From positions 1 to 64,000 of the forward strand of contig JNEM01015157.1 in assembly GCA_000697335.1 (NCBI GenBank): a DNA stretch of 64,000 bases, in the 5' to 3' direction. Both the position numbers and the translations under genes were made by a program. Below are positions 15,034-27,573 of the stretch, piece by piece (within the stretch, counting starts at the first letter, position 1; each line of letters starts with the position of its first letter). This stretch comes from Conidiobolus incongruus B7586 (Eukaryota > Entomophthoromycota > Entomophthoromycetes > Entomophthorales > Conidiobolaceae). Below the pieces are notes generated by a model. That model saw only the letters and a program-made list of their open reading frames with translations, searched no databases and was not told the origin of the DNA.

Positions 15034-17018
15034 ATTGTTGTTAAATTATTTATCCTTATTATATTAATAATATAAGTGTAAAATTATTATTTGAGATTTT
15101 TTAACTGAGAAAATACTTCTAAATTATTAAATACCGAATTCAAAAATATACTTGGCATCTCATAAATTATTTCAACCAAGGATTCAATTATTCAATTATT
15201 CACTGAGGAATTGTTGTAATACAGCTATACCTTCACTATGGCTCTTATATTCATTAAACAATATTAAAATCAGATTTATACTATATCACTTGATAGCATG
15301 AAACATATTAATATTCAATTTTTAAATAAACTATGAAAAAGTTATGATTACTTGTGCATATTATTTCTATATTAATTACTAATAATAAAAATGATTAATG
15401 AGTTTTATTTATTTACAAAAACTTAAATAATATTTTCATTTTGAAATTTTATTAAAATTAATTTTAAGAGTGTACTTAAAAAAAAATCGTTTATTCAAAT
15501 CAAGTTTCAAAATACATTATATTGATGCATATTGTAATATAATAAAATTTTGATAGTGAGAGAGAGTATTTGATTAATATGAGAATGTTATTTAAGGAAA
15601 TTATTATAAATATATATAGTGTCAAACAATATTGAGCAGAAGTGATAATATCATTTCTATTTAAATTTTATAAAATTTAGATTAATTTGAATAATTTTCA
15701 AATTATTATATAAAAAAGATTTTTATTGGTAGATCAGAGAGATTTATGCAATGGGCGAAGCATTGATGTGATAATCATATTAAGATAAAGTTAATTTAAA
15801 TTGCCTACTTAATTAAATAAAAATCAAGAATAATTGATAGATTTGAGGTTTAAATATTGAGCTTTGAAAGAAGTATTACGATTTATATAAATAACCCAAA
15901 CCATATAAACTATTTAGTTTAAATAATTCTACTATAACTTGTATAAAATTGGTGAAACCTTGAGATAAAATTAGATTGGAAATATATCATAGTTTTATTG
16001 AGATTGTTGGGTGAAAATAGATTAAAATGAATTTTCAAAATTAGAATCTTGGTTTCAAATTGACTAATGTTAATTAAAGGGTCTTTTCTAGTGTGATAAA
16101 TGAATGATGTAATATTTTATTGTTATAAAATATTCTGGATATACCAGTCTTTATATTAATATTATTAATACACTATTTGCCATTTACAATATATAAAATG
16201 ATTTTGATATTTTATTATTTGTTTTTATAACTATGAAATTTTTGAATAAATTTAAATATATATCCTTATGCTTGAAAAATTAATCTGATATTATATTTAA
16301 ATTTTAATAATTTAAATGAGGCTAAATAAGTATTAGAGAATAATAAATGAACAGGGTATCAAATTATTAGTATAGTTACTTTGAAAATCTCTAAAGCTTA
16401 GAAATTTCTCCAATCAATCGTTATTATAAATACAAAAACAAATCAAAGAGAAATGATTGGTTCGTTATTGATATTTGAAAGTTAAAATGACAGAATTTTG
16501 ATGATTTTGTTTAAAAAATGTTTCTTTAAGAGTGGTTGTGATTCGTTTGAGGTGTCTATAAAATGATACTAGTATATTGTTTGGATTGAGGGATATGGGA
16601 TATAGAATTATAGATAACACTGTCTATTAATGGTGCTCTGTACATTGATGGTATAACTTGCTTTGAAATTGAAGGGCTTAATGAAGATTGATAATTCAAG
16701 TTAAAACTCAGTAAACCTGGAGAAGTATTAAATCCACTTGATTCAATTCATGATAAAACCATGTAATTTAACTGGCTTATTATGGGTTGATCCAATTTTC
16801 GCATAATTGTTTTGTTTCAATCTTGTTATATTCTGAATTATACCTAATGGAACTAATGATGAGAATTTGGTCATATATAAATCATTTTTAAACTCTATGA
16901 ATGAGGTGAATAGTTTTCAATTTTATTTTTATATTCATTAAATAATATTCAATTTTTGTAGTAATATAATAGTAATATATTGGTATTCAATTTTGAATTT
17001 ATTTAATAAATTTTATCA
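15034..17018. other. AT-rich region upstream of PLD
   Basis: No supported gene. A coding-like stretch at about 16620-16790 (plus strand, containing GALYIDGITCFEIEGLNED) carries stops and looks like a relic. Confidence 0.45.
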
Positions 17019-20000
17019 ATGTCTTCTCAAAAATCCATTGATTCTACAAATCCCCAACCTCTTGATACTACAGAAAATTTTATTGAAGGTGATGGAGATT
17101 CATCGCTTCATTCTCTACCTGTAACAACAAAAACAAAGCAACCAATACCGTGCATTTTAAGAGCAGAGTCTAGTGATGACAGTGCAAAAATACTAACTAC
17201 TGATTCAAGTCCAGAATTTTCTCTTCGTCGCACACATTCTAGAGGCACTTCCTCACAATCGGGTATGGAGAGTAACGGGTGTAATAGTTCTATTAAAACT
17301 AGAAATACTCCTTTATTAAAAAATTTTTCAGTGGAAGGTAATAATTAAACAAACCTAAAATAAATGAAATATATTTATAAATTTTAGAATTTGTTGATTC
17401 CCCCAATACTTTAATTGCTTCACCTTCCGAAGCAGCTGGTCCTTCAACTTTTCCACTATCTCAAAAGCGACTCAGATCCATATTTAGGACAGCTATCTTT
17501 ACCAATTCATTAGCCAATGATAGGAATTGGAAGACTCCCCAACAAGGACCTGATCATTTAAAGTCAAATCCTTTCCCTTTGATTGGATCAGCTGTCTCAG
17601 TACCTCATTTTTGGTTCAATTTATACAAAGGAAAACATTCGGTAAAATTTTTTAACTTTTTTGGTAAATATTATATGCTAAATTTTTTTAATTCCTTTAG
17701 CAGCCTGTTATTTTTGAAGCAATTAAAGTAAAATTAATTATATATAACAAGTTTGATCATATATTTATATATTTATATATATATATATATATTTAGTTAA
17801 CAATTACTGATTCGGAAGTAGAGCCACAGCCTGATGAAATCAGGCCAGTAAGATTTGTATTTCGTATCGAATTGGAGTATGGATTATGCAAATGGGTTAT
17901 TTACCGTAAAATGTATGACTTGTTAAAACTTCATTCACTACTTAAAACCCATGCTTTCCAAGGGAAATTACCCAAAATTCCTAAATTTCCAAGTCAGTGG
18001 ACATATGCAATTCAAAAGGTTAAAAATAGAAATAATGAAGCAATGATTAAATTGGCCTTGGAGAGAAGAATAGCAATGCAGGATTATTTGAGAAAAGTCT
18101 TACTTCAACTAAATATGTATCATTGCTCTGAGTTATGTGAATTTTTAGAGATCAGTGGTTGTAGTATCACGGAAAAAATGGGGTGGAAGGGCAGAGAAGG
18201 GTTTATGGAAATGAAAACAACTAAATTATTGAAATTTAATTGTATTCCAATTATTTTTAGTAGATGGAAGTCAAATTGGGTCATTTTAAGAGATTCTTAT
18301 CTAATGGTTGTGCAAGATATCCATGATTTGAATCCCTCCAAAGTTTATCTATTCAACAGCTTCACCTCTCTTGATGAAGTTTATAATCGCTCAATGAATC
18401 CACTGAGAGAATATCAAATTGCTGTTCAGGACACTATGCATCGAATTGACCTTCGTGGTGATAGTCGAAGACAGTTAGAAGATATGGTTGCTCAGTTGAA
18501 AATGATATTCAAAAATTCTCCATGGTGTAAATCTCATAGATTTGACTCATATGCCCCTATTAGGTCTGGAGTAAAGATGAAATGGTATATTGATAGTGCT
18601 GGATATTTTCATGATGTTTGCGAAGCGATACTTCACGCAAAAAAGTGCATATACATTGCTGATTGGTGGTTGAGTCCTGAATTCCATCTAAAGAGACCAC
18701 CATCACAATACCCTGAATATCGAATAGACAGATTACTGCAGAAAAAGGCCAAGGAAGGAGTAATGATTTATATTGCACTATTTAAGGAATTAACCCTGTC
18801 CTTACCAAATAACTCAGCTCACACCAAATCTTCCCTTAAAAAATTACATCCTAACATCAAGGTACAGCGTCATCCCGATCATATTCAATCAGGTACAATT
18901 TTCTGGGCCCATCATGAAAAAATAGTCGTAGTCGATAATGAGATAGGATTCTTGGGTGGGTTGGATATCTGTTTCGGTAGATTTGACGATCCAACTCATC
19001 GACTATCAGATTTTCGCCCAAACAACCCGAATGCGGAAGATGTGATGTGGCCTGGTCAAGATTATACCAATCCTAGATTGAAAGATCATGTCAATGTAGA
19101 AAAATACAAAATGGATTTAATTGATCGCAAACAATATGCCCGAATGCCTTGGCATGACATTTCAGTATCTGTTACAGGAGTGGGTGCTAGGGATTTGGCA
19201 AGACACTTTATTCAGAGATGGAACTTTATTAAATCTTCTAAAGCCAAATTTCGATCACACATCCCCTATCTCTTACCTGAAGGTGAATACACCAGAGATC
19301 GAAATAATCACCTTGAAGGAACTGGTAGTTGTAAGATTCAAATGATTCGCTCTTCTGCCGAGTGGAGCTCCGGAATTCAAAAAGAGCAAAGTATTTATAA
19401 CGCATATATCTCTGCCATCCAAGAATCAAAGCATTTTATCTACATTGAAAATCAATTTTTTGTCACTAAGAGCACTGATGATCCACACAATTTAAGTTCC
19501 ATTAGAAACCAAATAGGACTAGCCTTAGTAGAGCGTATTAAGAGGGCTCACTACGAAAACACTCCTTTCTTTGTTATTGTCATTATCCCATTGATGCCTG
19601 CTTTTGCTAATGAGATCCATGCGAACGATGCCAATGTTATTAGACTAGTTATGCATGGTCAATACATTTCAATATCTAGGGGAGGCCAATCCCTCTGCGA
19701 GGAGTTAAGTAAAGCAGGAATTGATCCCAACCAATACATTCGATTTTATGGTTTAAGGTGCTTCGACCTTATTCCTATGAGTCATCAGAATATTCCCTTA
19801 ACAGTTACCTACATGAAAGATTTAGATACTAACCAACCTCTTGAATTGCCTAATGCTAATGGCAGTTCTAGCGAGTCAACTGATGACCATACAGCCATTC
19901 AAAATCCATCCTATCCCATCACTCCGGCAGCTTCTGCTGTTGATTTGGCTTCTGATTCCGAAACTGATAGTTCTGACGAAGAGATCGAGAATGACAGTAT

Positions 20001-21189
20001 TATCCCCCAAGCATTCAAAGACCAACTGAAAAGACTATCAAGAGTCAAATTTAATCTCAAATACCCGAACAAGGATAAAATTGGAGTGCTGCCTACTATA
20101 AGCCAATCCGATCCAGACTTAACCAGAATAGATTCGAGTGAATCCGATTTTGCCAAAACTTTACCTGCATCGTGGCTTAAAAATGGCCAGCACATTCCTC
20201 AACCAATGCCGACACCCACTGAACCTCTTGGTCCCATTCGTCAAAATTCTCTACCCATACATGTACAACCAAATAATAGTAATTATTCCTATGGTGCTAC
20301 TAAAACGAACAATCATAACCCCTTCTTTCCTTCAGAAAACTGTTATGATGCTTGGGCAATTAAACATGATTCTCAGTTGCTAGCACCTAGGAGTGTCCGT
20401 CACCAAGTTCCAAACGATTGGGAAAAATATAGCGCTGAACATGGTCCTCAATATCCCTTGAATACTCCCATCTCCCCCAGATCTACCACTAGCCATAATT
20501 CTTTCCCTCAAGCTCAATACGTTACAGAGCAGGTTTATATCCATAGTAAGCTAATGATAGTTGATGATAGAATCGTGATTTGTGGGTCTGCCAATTTGAA
20601 TGATCGATCCACTAGAGGCAATCGCGATTCCGAGATTGCAGTATACGTTGAGGATGAAGATTTGATCGATTCTACAATGGCTGGACAGCCTTTCAAAGTA
20701 GGTAAATTCGCACACTCCTTAAGGACCACGCTCTTCAAAGAGCATCTTGGTCTTCTCGATGACTTTGATGCTGATAAATTGATGAAATGGGAGAAGTCGT
20801 CTAGATTCATCGATCCTTCAAGTGAAAGTCAATATTCCAAATCTACCACCCCATATGACATTGTCAAGGATCCCCTCTCCAAACTATTCAAGCAGCATTG
20901 GTTTCAAGTCTCAAACAACAATACTAAAGCTTATCGAGAGGTATTCCGATGTGTTCCTGATGATACTGTAAGGAACTGGAGCCAATACAAGAAATTTGTA
21001 CCCGACTCAATGCGAGTGATCACGGGCCATCCTGATCTCACTAGAATCAATCCCCAGCAGGTGGAAGATGATTTAAGCTTAGTCAGAGGTCATCTAGTAG
21101 AATTTCCTACACGATTTTTAGAAGAGGAAAATTTGAGTGCTAATATCTTTTCAGCTGAAAATGTACTTCCATTAGAAGTATTCTTGTAA
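17019..21189 (+). CDS. SPO14: Phospholipase D (PX-PH-PLD, Spo14/PLD1 type)
   Basis: Hydrolyses phosphatidylcholine to phosphatidic acid and choline; fungal members act in vesicle traffic and sporulation. Exons are 17019-17337, 17388-17641, 17701-17727 and 17797-21189, all in phase, giving 1,330 aa. Order: a Ser/Thr-rich tail (1-190), a PX domain (about 194-320, with the YRKMYDLLKLHSLL segment), a PH domain (about 340-445), then the catalytic region. The first HKD motif is HHEKIVVVD (His573, Lys575, Asp580). FIYIENQFF follows near residue 755. The second HKD is VYIHSKLMIVDD (His1116, Lys1118, Asp1123). An insertion rich in Ser, Asp/Glu and Pro/Asn separates the two halves at about 885-1110 and looks disordered. 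Exon 3 is only 27 nt. Both catalytic motifs are intact, so the enzyme should be active. Confidence 0.96.
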
Positions 21190-23433
21190 ATTAATATATT
21201 TATTATTATCTTTTAGTAAATAATTACTGATATTTATATCTACTGAATAATTATGCTAATATTATTAATTCACAGTTTTTATACTTTAAATTAAGCTACA
21301 AGTTATTTTAATATGCATTCAATTATCCATTATTTTATCAATTTAATAAAATTCAAATTTAACATTGCTAATTATTGAAGTATGTGTTTAAACCAATTTA
21401 AGTATAATTTGATTAGGATATAACCATTTATTTAGTGAATATATATATATTCAAACTTTAAAGTAATTCAACTTAAATTTGATTAATTCAATAGTCTAAC
21501 TGCAAAAGACAAATACTAAATGATAAAATTATACCACTTCAGTTATTGGTTAAAAAATAGTTTAACAAATAAAAATGATAATAAAATTAATAATAATGTA
21601 TGAAGATTAAATAGTTTTAATAATAATTAAATATTGTTATTTAACCAAGTAATTTATATTTATTGTAGATACAATAATTTATTTTAATCTCTTCCATTTA
21701 TTTAAACTGATATAATCTAAAGCAATTAATTGATATTTAAGACTTACTTCATTATTATAGAAATATAGATATTTTTTAATATAAGTTATTAAAGGATGAC
21801 ATATATAAATTAACCATTAAAATATTAATTTCTCAATTCATTATCAATAGTTAATCTTGGAATATTCTTCCCAATTTATAATTTTAAATTTGATACTATA
21901 TCATTGTACAAATGAGGATATTAGCTTATGCTATTGATATTGAGTAATGAATGGAATCTGAACTGATTAATTTTAATATTCCAAAATATATTATATTATT
22001 GTTAATATTTTATTATCTTAAATTTGTAACAAATTTATTTAATAAATTAATAATAATAATAATATTTATTATACTATTAAATAAAAATTAACAAATGATA
22101 TTGATAAAATTTTAATATTGAAAAATCAGTTATATTATATTAAAAATATTGTATTTATAAAAAATTGTAATTATATATTTTAATTTTTAAATAAATATTT
22201 AAAAATAACCTTACATTAATAAGTTATAATATTCTTAATCATTTAGCTCTTCAATCTTTCATTGAATTTATTTTTAAATAATATAATTTTAAAATAATAC
22301 AAGTATGATCACATATTTAAATAGAATTTCTTATTTTATTTTTTCTGACATAATTTTATTAAATATTTATTATATATATTAACATTATTTAATCAAAGTA
22401 ATAATTTCAACTAGATAAACTTATTATGTTTATATTAAATATCGAGTAATATTATATTAGGATATTGAGAGCTTTGATTTTCATTTGCTATGAATTAAAT
22501 TTCTGGTTATATAAATATGTATAATCATTAAAAAGAGTTTACACAAGAAAATAGAACTATGATATAATGTGCAGATTGAACAAAAATGGAGTCTTAAGAA
22601 TTCAAGATAAGAATTTTATCCAGAAAATACGGAAATATTTATTATTATTAGAATCGATGATATCATTCACTCATTTCTATATTTTTCAAAAATTTAAATA
22701 TAATAGTTATATATCAAGATCCCAGATTTTACTAAATACTAATTTTCTCTGCACAAGAAAAATGAAATTATAAAAAACAATTTTAAATTCAAAAATAAAT
22801 GCACTAATAAATCATTTAGGGTATAATGTTAATTATTATTAAGGTTATCGATACTAAATATTTTGCAAAATTAATTTTAATAATTGGGTGAACTTTATTT
22901 TTGCAGATTTAAATCAAATCGAAACCTAATCCAAATTTAATATTCCACATATTTAGATATTTAATTGTTCAATTTAATTATCACAAATTTTTTTAGTCAA
23001 ATTTGATATTACTTATTTTTCATTAGATAATACAATATTGATCAATTATAAATAGCTAAAGCACCCTTGAAATATATGTTATGTTATTTACAACCCAATT
23101 AATAAGCAATTTTATATCATACTGCTCTGCAGATAATATTGTTTCATTCAACTATTTGAAAACTAAGGTCATTCTTTAATCCAAACCTGATATTTAGTAT
23201 TTTACCTATTTTTGGAGAATTTCTATAAATCGATTTCAAACTTTTAATATTTTTTTCCTCAATATATGAAATTCAATTATTTGTTAAACTTATGTATTAT
23301 TCTTCTGAGATATCTATTAAGATATAATTATTTAATTTTATAAATCATTATTTCAAATATATAAGTCCTATATATATTGATCATTCAAAAAAACAACCAA
23401 AACTCTATCAACTCTTTCAAATAAATATCAAAT
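21190..23433. other. AT-rich spacer
   Basis: A long AT-rich interval after PLD. A 68-codon open frame at 22567-22773 has no recognisable features, and nothing else is supported. Confidence 0.5.
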
Positions 23434-23607
23434 ATGTCAAATTCATTTGGAATTTTACTCAGCCTGCCAAGTCCATTTAATTTCTATCAAGTATGAAAAT
23501 ATGAATTACATCACTACAATAACATTTAATTATGGTTACTTAGTCATTGTAATAAAGCATTAGCTGAGTTTGAACGCTGTGCAATTTCATTTACCTTGGC
23601 ATAATTA
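23434..23607 (+). pseudogene. Possible tiny gene or relic
   Basis: A CT/AA-rich leader and a TATA-like run precede an ATG at 23434 with 19 hydrophobic codons (MSNSFGILLSLPSPFNFYQ). A donor GTATGA follows, and a 53-nt intron-sized gap ends in TTACTTAG. The next segment is coding-like only in a shifted frame (HCNKALAEFERC), so the joined product stops almost at once. Either a degenerate gene or chance. Confidence 0.2.
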
Positions 23608-23876
23608 TGAATGTTGCATAGGGATTTTTTAATTAGTACAAGTAATCTAATGAAATATGATAATCACTAATATTAATTTAACATTTACAAAATGGGATAA
23701 TACGAAATTAAGTCATTAAACCTCAAGTTCAATTTTAGAGTGAAATATTATTTGATAAACAAAGTGGATTGAAATATAAATATCAAATGAATATTTAATG
23801 TCTCTGGTTTTTATAATTAGAAAAAATCTATAATTATAATTCATCCTATTTATTATTATTGTTATACATATATAAA

Positions 23877-25990
23877 ATGTCTTTAACTTTACCCAACGAA
23901 GAAGATATGATACCTGTTGATATTACTGCTTATTCAACTGAATATATTCCTGAGAATAATTCTTCTAATAATATTTCTACTACACAAATGAGTCCTATAG
24001 AAACGAAACAATCTAATGGTACTACTCAGGATGCTATTGAAGAAGAGACTAATGAACAAGTCACTTCTCCAACCATCCAAAGAGAACTTAAACTGTTTGA
24101 AAACTCATTTTGGGTAATTTAATTGAATTTATTGTCTATTTTATTTATATTCCAATATAATATTTTTAAATACGCAATTTTATTAATTTAATCATATATT
24201 AATATTTATAGGGCAAAGATGATCGCGGTGTTGAAGTGTTGATGACTAAAATGAGGAGATCAAAGCAAATTTCTAACGATGTCAAAAATTTATTTTCAAC
24301 CAGGTAAAATTATTATTATAACATATTCATAATAAAACAGTTATATATTGAATAATGCTAATAAATTAGAGCTGCAATTGAAGAAGAATATGGTAAAAAG
24401 TTAATGAAGTTGGCTAAACAAGAATTTTGTAGAGATGAAATAGGGTAACAAAATATATACTCCATTTATACTGGTCATCCAAAACTTAATTAAATTTCTA
24501 GCTCCTTGGCTAAGGGCCTTAGTCGCACTCGTACTGAACTTGAAACTACTGCTAGAGCTCATTTAGATCTGAGCCAAAAAATTCGTTTAGAGCTAGAAAA
24601 CCCTCTTTCCCAATTAATTCATAAACAAAGAGAAAGAAGAAAAGAGGTGAATTTGATTACACTAATTATACTATTTTATGTATTTATTCGCTTTTTAGCA
24701 AGCATCAATTATCGAACGCTCTTCTAAAAGTAAATCAACAAAACACTCCAATTTGATTAAGGTATGAAGTCACAATCTGCACATTATTCGATTAAATATG
24801 AATTTGAATATTTATCATCTAAATAAATTTAGATCAAGAGTAAATACCACTCAGAAAAAGCCAAAGCTGACGGATTGGAACAAATCATTAACTCTTTATC
24901 TGGTAAAGATTTAGAAAAAGCCCAAATTAGATTAGATAGAGTTAAGCAGTTGAGTAAGTAATCTAATATATAGCAAATTATAACAGCATTTAATGCCAGA
25001 AATTTAGAGCAAGAATATGAACAATTAGCTGTTGAACTTCAAGAAGTAACTAGAATATGGCAGCATGACTGGAGAGTCGCTTGTAGAGAGTTTCAAGAAT
25101 TAGAGGAGCAACGAATTGATTTCTTGAAGAAGATTTTATGGGAATATGTCAACGTCCTCTCAGCTACCTGTGTCCAAGATGATGAAGCCTATGAGAGAGT
25201 TCGACAAGCTCTCCAAGATGTCAACAGAGTCAATGATTTACAAGATTTCATCGAAGAGAGGGGCACTGGTACCGATCCTGATTTTGAAGTAGATGGTTCA
25301 CCAATTAATGAAATTCCTACTCTTGAAAGTCCATTACCTGAAGACTACCACAGCTCATTTAGTCTTCACAAACCAGTTGGACTTTTCAAAAAGGCTTTCA
25401 ATCGACCCCATAGCTTTGGATCGCATTTTAACTCTTCCTCTTCATCTCATAACTATTCATCTACCTTAGGTGGAAGCTCGAATATTTCTCAGTCCGATCT
25501 GAAAAGCTCATCAGCAGAAGCAAATGTCAAGCCAAATAACCCAATTCCATCCTCCAGTTCAAACCTCAATGTCTCAAGCCCATCTGCTACTGCTCCAACA
25601 AACACTTCTACTTCACTCGCACAAAGTTCATACAACACATCCACTGCTAACGTGGCTGCAAATTCTCCTACTTCATTTGCTCAGCCAGAATATGGTCATA
25701 ATTATTCAACTACTTCAGTTAATTCTATTTCACAAGCTGCAGGACCCCCCTCACCACCTCATTCTAACGATGTCCCACCTATTAATTTGACTAGCCAATC
25801 ACTTTTTCAAGTACAAGTCATTTATGATTACCAAAAAGAAGCTCCCGAAGAGATCAGTATTTATAAAGGACAAACAATCAGTGTTTTGGTTACTCACGAT
25901 GATGGATGGTGGGAAGGAGAAACCACTGATCCTAGCACGGGTCAAATTGTTAGAGGCATGTTCCCCAGTAATTTCACTGTTAGAGCATAA
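23877..25990 (+). CDS. F-BAR and SH3 domain protein (Cdc15/Imp2/Hof1 type)
   Basis: Membrane-curving scaffold expected at the cytokinetic ring or septum and at actin patches. There are seven exons: 23877-24113, 24212-24303, 24370-24444, 24502-24646, 24699-24761, 24833-24953 and 24987-25990, all in phase, giving 578 aa. The F-BAR domain runs from about residue 70 (FENSFWGKDDRGVEVL, the family's usual opening) to about 335 and is helical and charged. A Ser/Asn/Pro-rich linker follows (about 350-510). The C-terminal SH3 (about 515-578) shows VIYDYQKEAPEEIS, DDGWWEGE and MFPSNFT, the standard ALYDY, WW and PSNYV positions. The acceptor of exon 7 was chosen because only that AG keeps the frame (TFNARNLEQEY). 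Assignment to the Cdc15/Imp2/Hof1 group rests on architecture; Bzz1-like proteins are a less likely alternative. Confidence 0.9.
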
Positions 25991-26650
25991 TCTATCAATT
26001 TGGTAACCGTTTTCTAATTCTTTAATATTTTAAATTTTTAAAATGACATTCATGTGTAAAACATTAATATATTGTGTGAATAAAATTTTAATTTTTTTTT
26101 ATTAAATTATTTTAGTTCTATTTCAATTTATTCAATCATTTTGTATGCATATTAAAAAATCTCATACATCAAATTTGTTTATACGAAATACATTCCAAAA
26201 TATTTTCAAAAAACATTAAGTTTTTTTTTGGAATCTTTCAAGCTAAATTATTTAGACTTAAATTGAACTTTTGGCAGTTGATAGAGTATTACTAAATTTA
26301 ATTCAGAATTATATAACCAAATGGTTAAAATTAAATTAATTTTGTAAAATTTAAATCAAAATAAAATTCAATTTTTAATATTAAACTTATTTCAATATTA
26401 AATTAGGATGATTATATTAAATGTGATATTAAAAATATTTATCAAAAACAATCGCCTTATATATATATAAACTTAATTTATGACTAAAGATTGATACAAA
26501 ATATTAAAAATCTTAGTTGAATACAGTGTTCTAGGTATATAAAGCTATCATTCAAATCATATATATATATATATATATATATATTTAATTGGTATATATA
26601 AATGATAAATTTATCAATATTGTTATTATATAATCAGAAACAAATTCAAA
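25991..26650. other. Convergent 3' spacer with (AT)n run
   Basis: Lies between the convergent F-BAR and proteasome genes. It is AT-rich with an AT run at about 26560-26584; no gene is seen. Confidence 0.6.
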
Positions 26651-27573
26651 TTAAGGGTCAGTGTCCATTGCGGTATCATCAGCCTGTTCTCGTTCGTTTG
26701 ATCTGCCCAAAAAGTCCAACATATTCAAATAAGGTGAAACTGCTTCACCGTCCAAAATAGTAAATGGAGTATCTTGACCAACATAACCAATTGAGCAATT
26801 TTCAATGCTTAATTGATTCTCTTGTTGCAAAGTATCGCGTAAAGCGGTTAAACCATGCTTGATTAGTTCATCAAGGGAGCAGTCTGGGAAAGATTCGAAG
26901 TGATTTTCTAAGTATGTCTTGGCGGATTGGGATCTGGAGCCAATACTCATGGCATAATATTCGAAATTGTTACCAGATGGATTACAGTCAAAGAGGTGAG
27001 GACCTGTTTCATCATATCCAATGACTAATAATCCAACACCATAAGGTCTACGACCGTAATTTTGAGTATTCACTTGAGCTTTATCAGCTAATAAACCAAC
27101 AATTCGAGATACTGGTAATGGACGATTGTAAATCATTCTTGAGCGCATGCTCTCAGTTCTCATAAAATGACTAAAAATTTATTAGTATAAAAGAATTTTA
27201 AATTAGAATATAATATTTACCTTAATACCCTGGCATCAGAGGTTAAACCAGCAATGGCAATTCCAAGGTGATCGTCAATTCTAATTAATTTCTTTTGATA
27301 AGAAGCTAATTCACCACTAGAACGCTATGATAAAGAATTAGAATAAAGAAATGTGATCGGAAGTAAAGCTTACTTTGAGACCTAAGAGAACAGCATGAGT
27401 TTTGCTCCTTAAACCGACGACAGCGGACCCTTGTTTAACAGCTTCCATAGCGTATTCAATTTGGTAAATACGACCTTGAGGACTCCAAGTGGAGACATCG
27501 CTATCATATTGATTTTGAAACTGAAAAATAATGAGATAATTGAAAGAATAATATATAGCATAATTCATACCAT
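26651..27573 (-). CDS. PRE5: 20S proteasome subunit alpha-type 1 (Pre5/PSMA1)
   Basis: Structural alpha-ring subunit of the 20S proteasome, in nucleus and cytosol. Exons are 27573-27571, 27520-27374, 27324-27221 and 27170-26651, giving 257 aa (human PSMA1 is 263). The first coding exon is only the ATG, followed directly by donor GTATGA. Splicing yields [17 protein letters not shown], which matches the MFRNQYDNDVTVWSPQG start of the human protein and decides the model. The alpha-subunit signature [17 protein letters not shown] is present, then [21 protein letters not shown] and [11 protein letters not shown], characteristic of the PSMA1 branch. The tail is acidic (DDTAMDTDP). The three introns are 49-50 nt. 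No catalytic threonine is expected in alpha subunits. Confidence 0.96.

Noticed and set aside
22567-22773. 68-codon open frame on the plus strand
   Set aside because: Low-complexity AT-rich translation in a spacer; no sign of selection.
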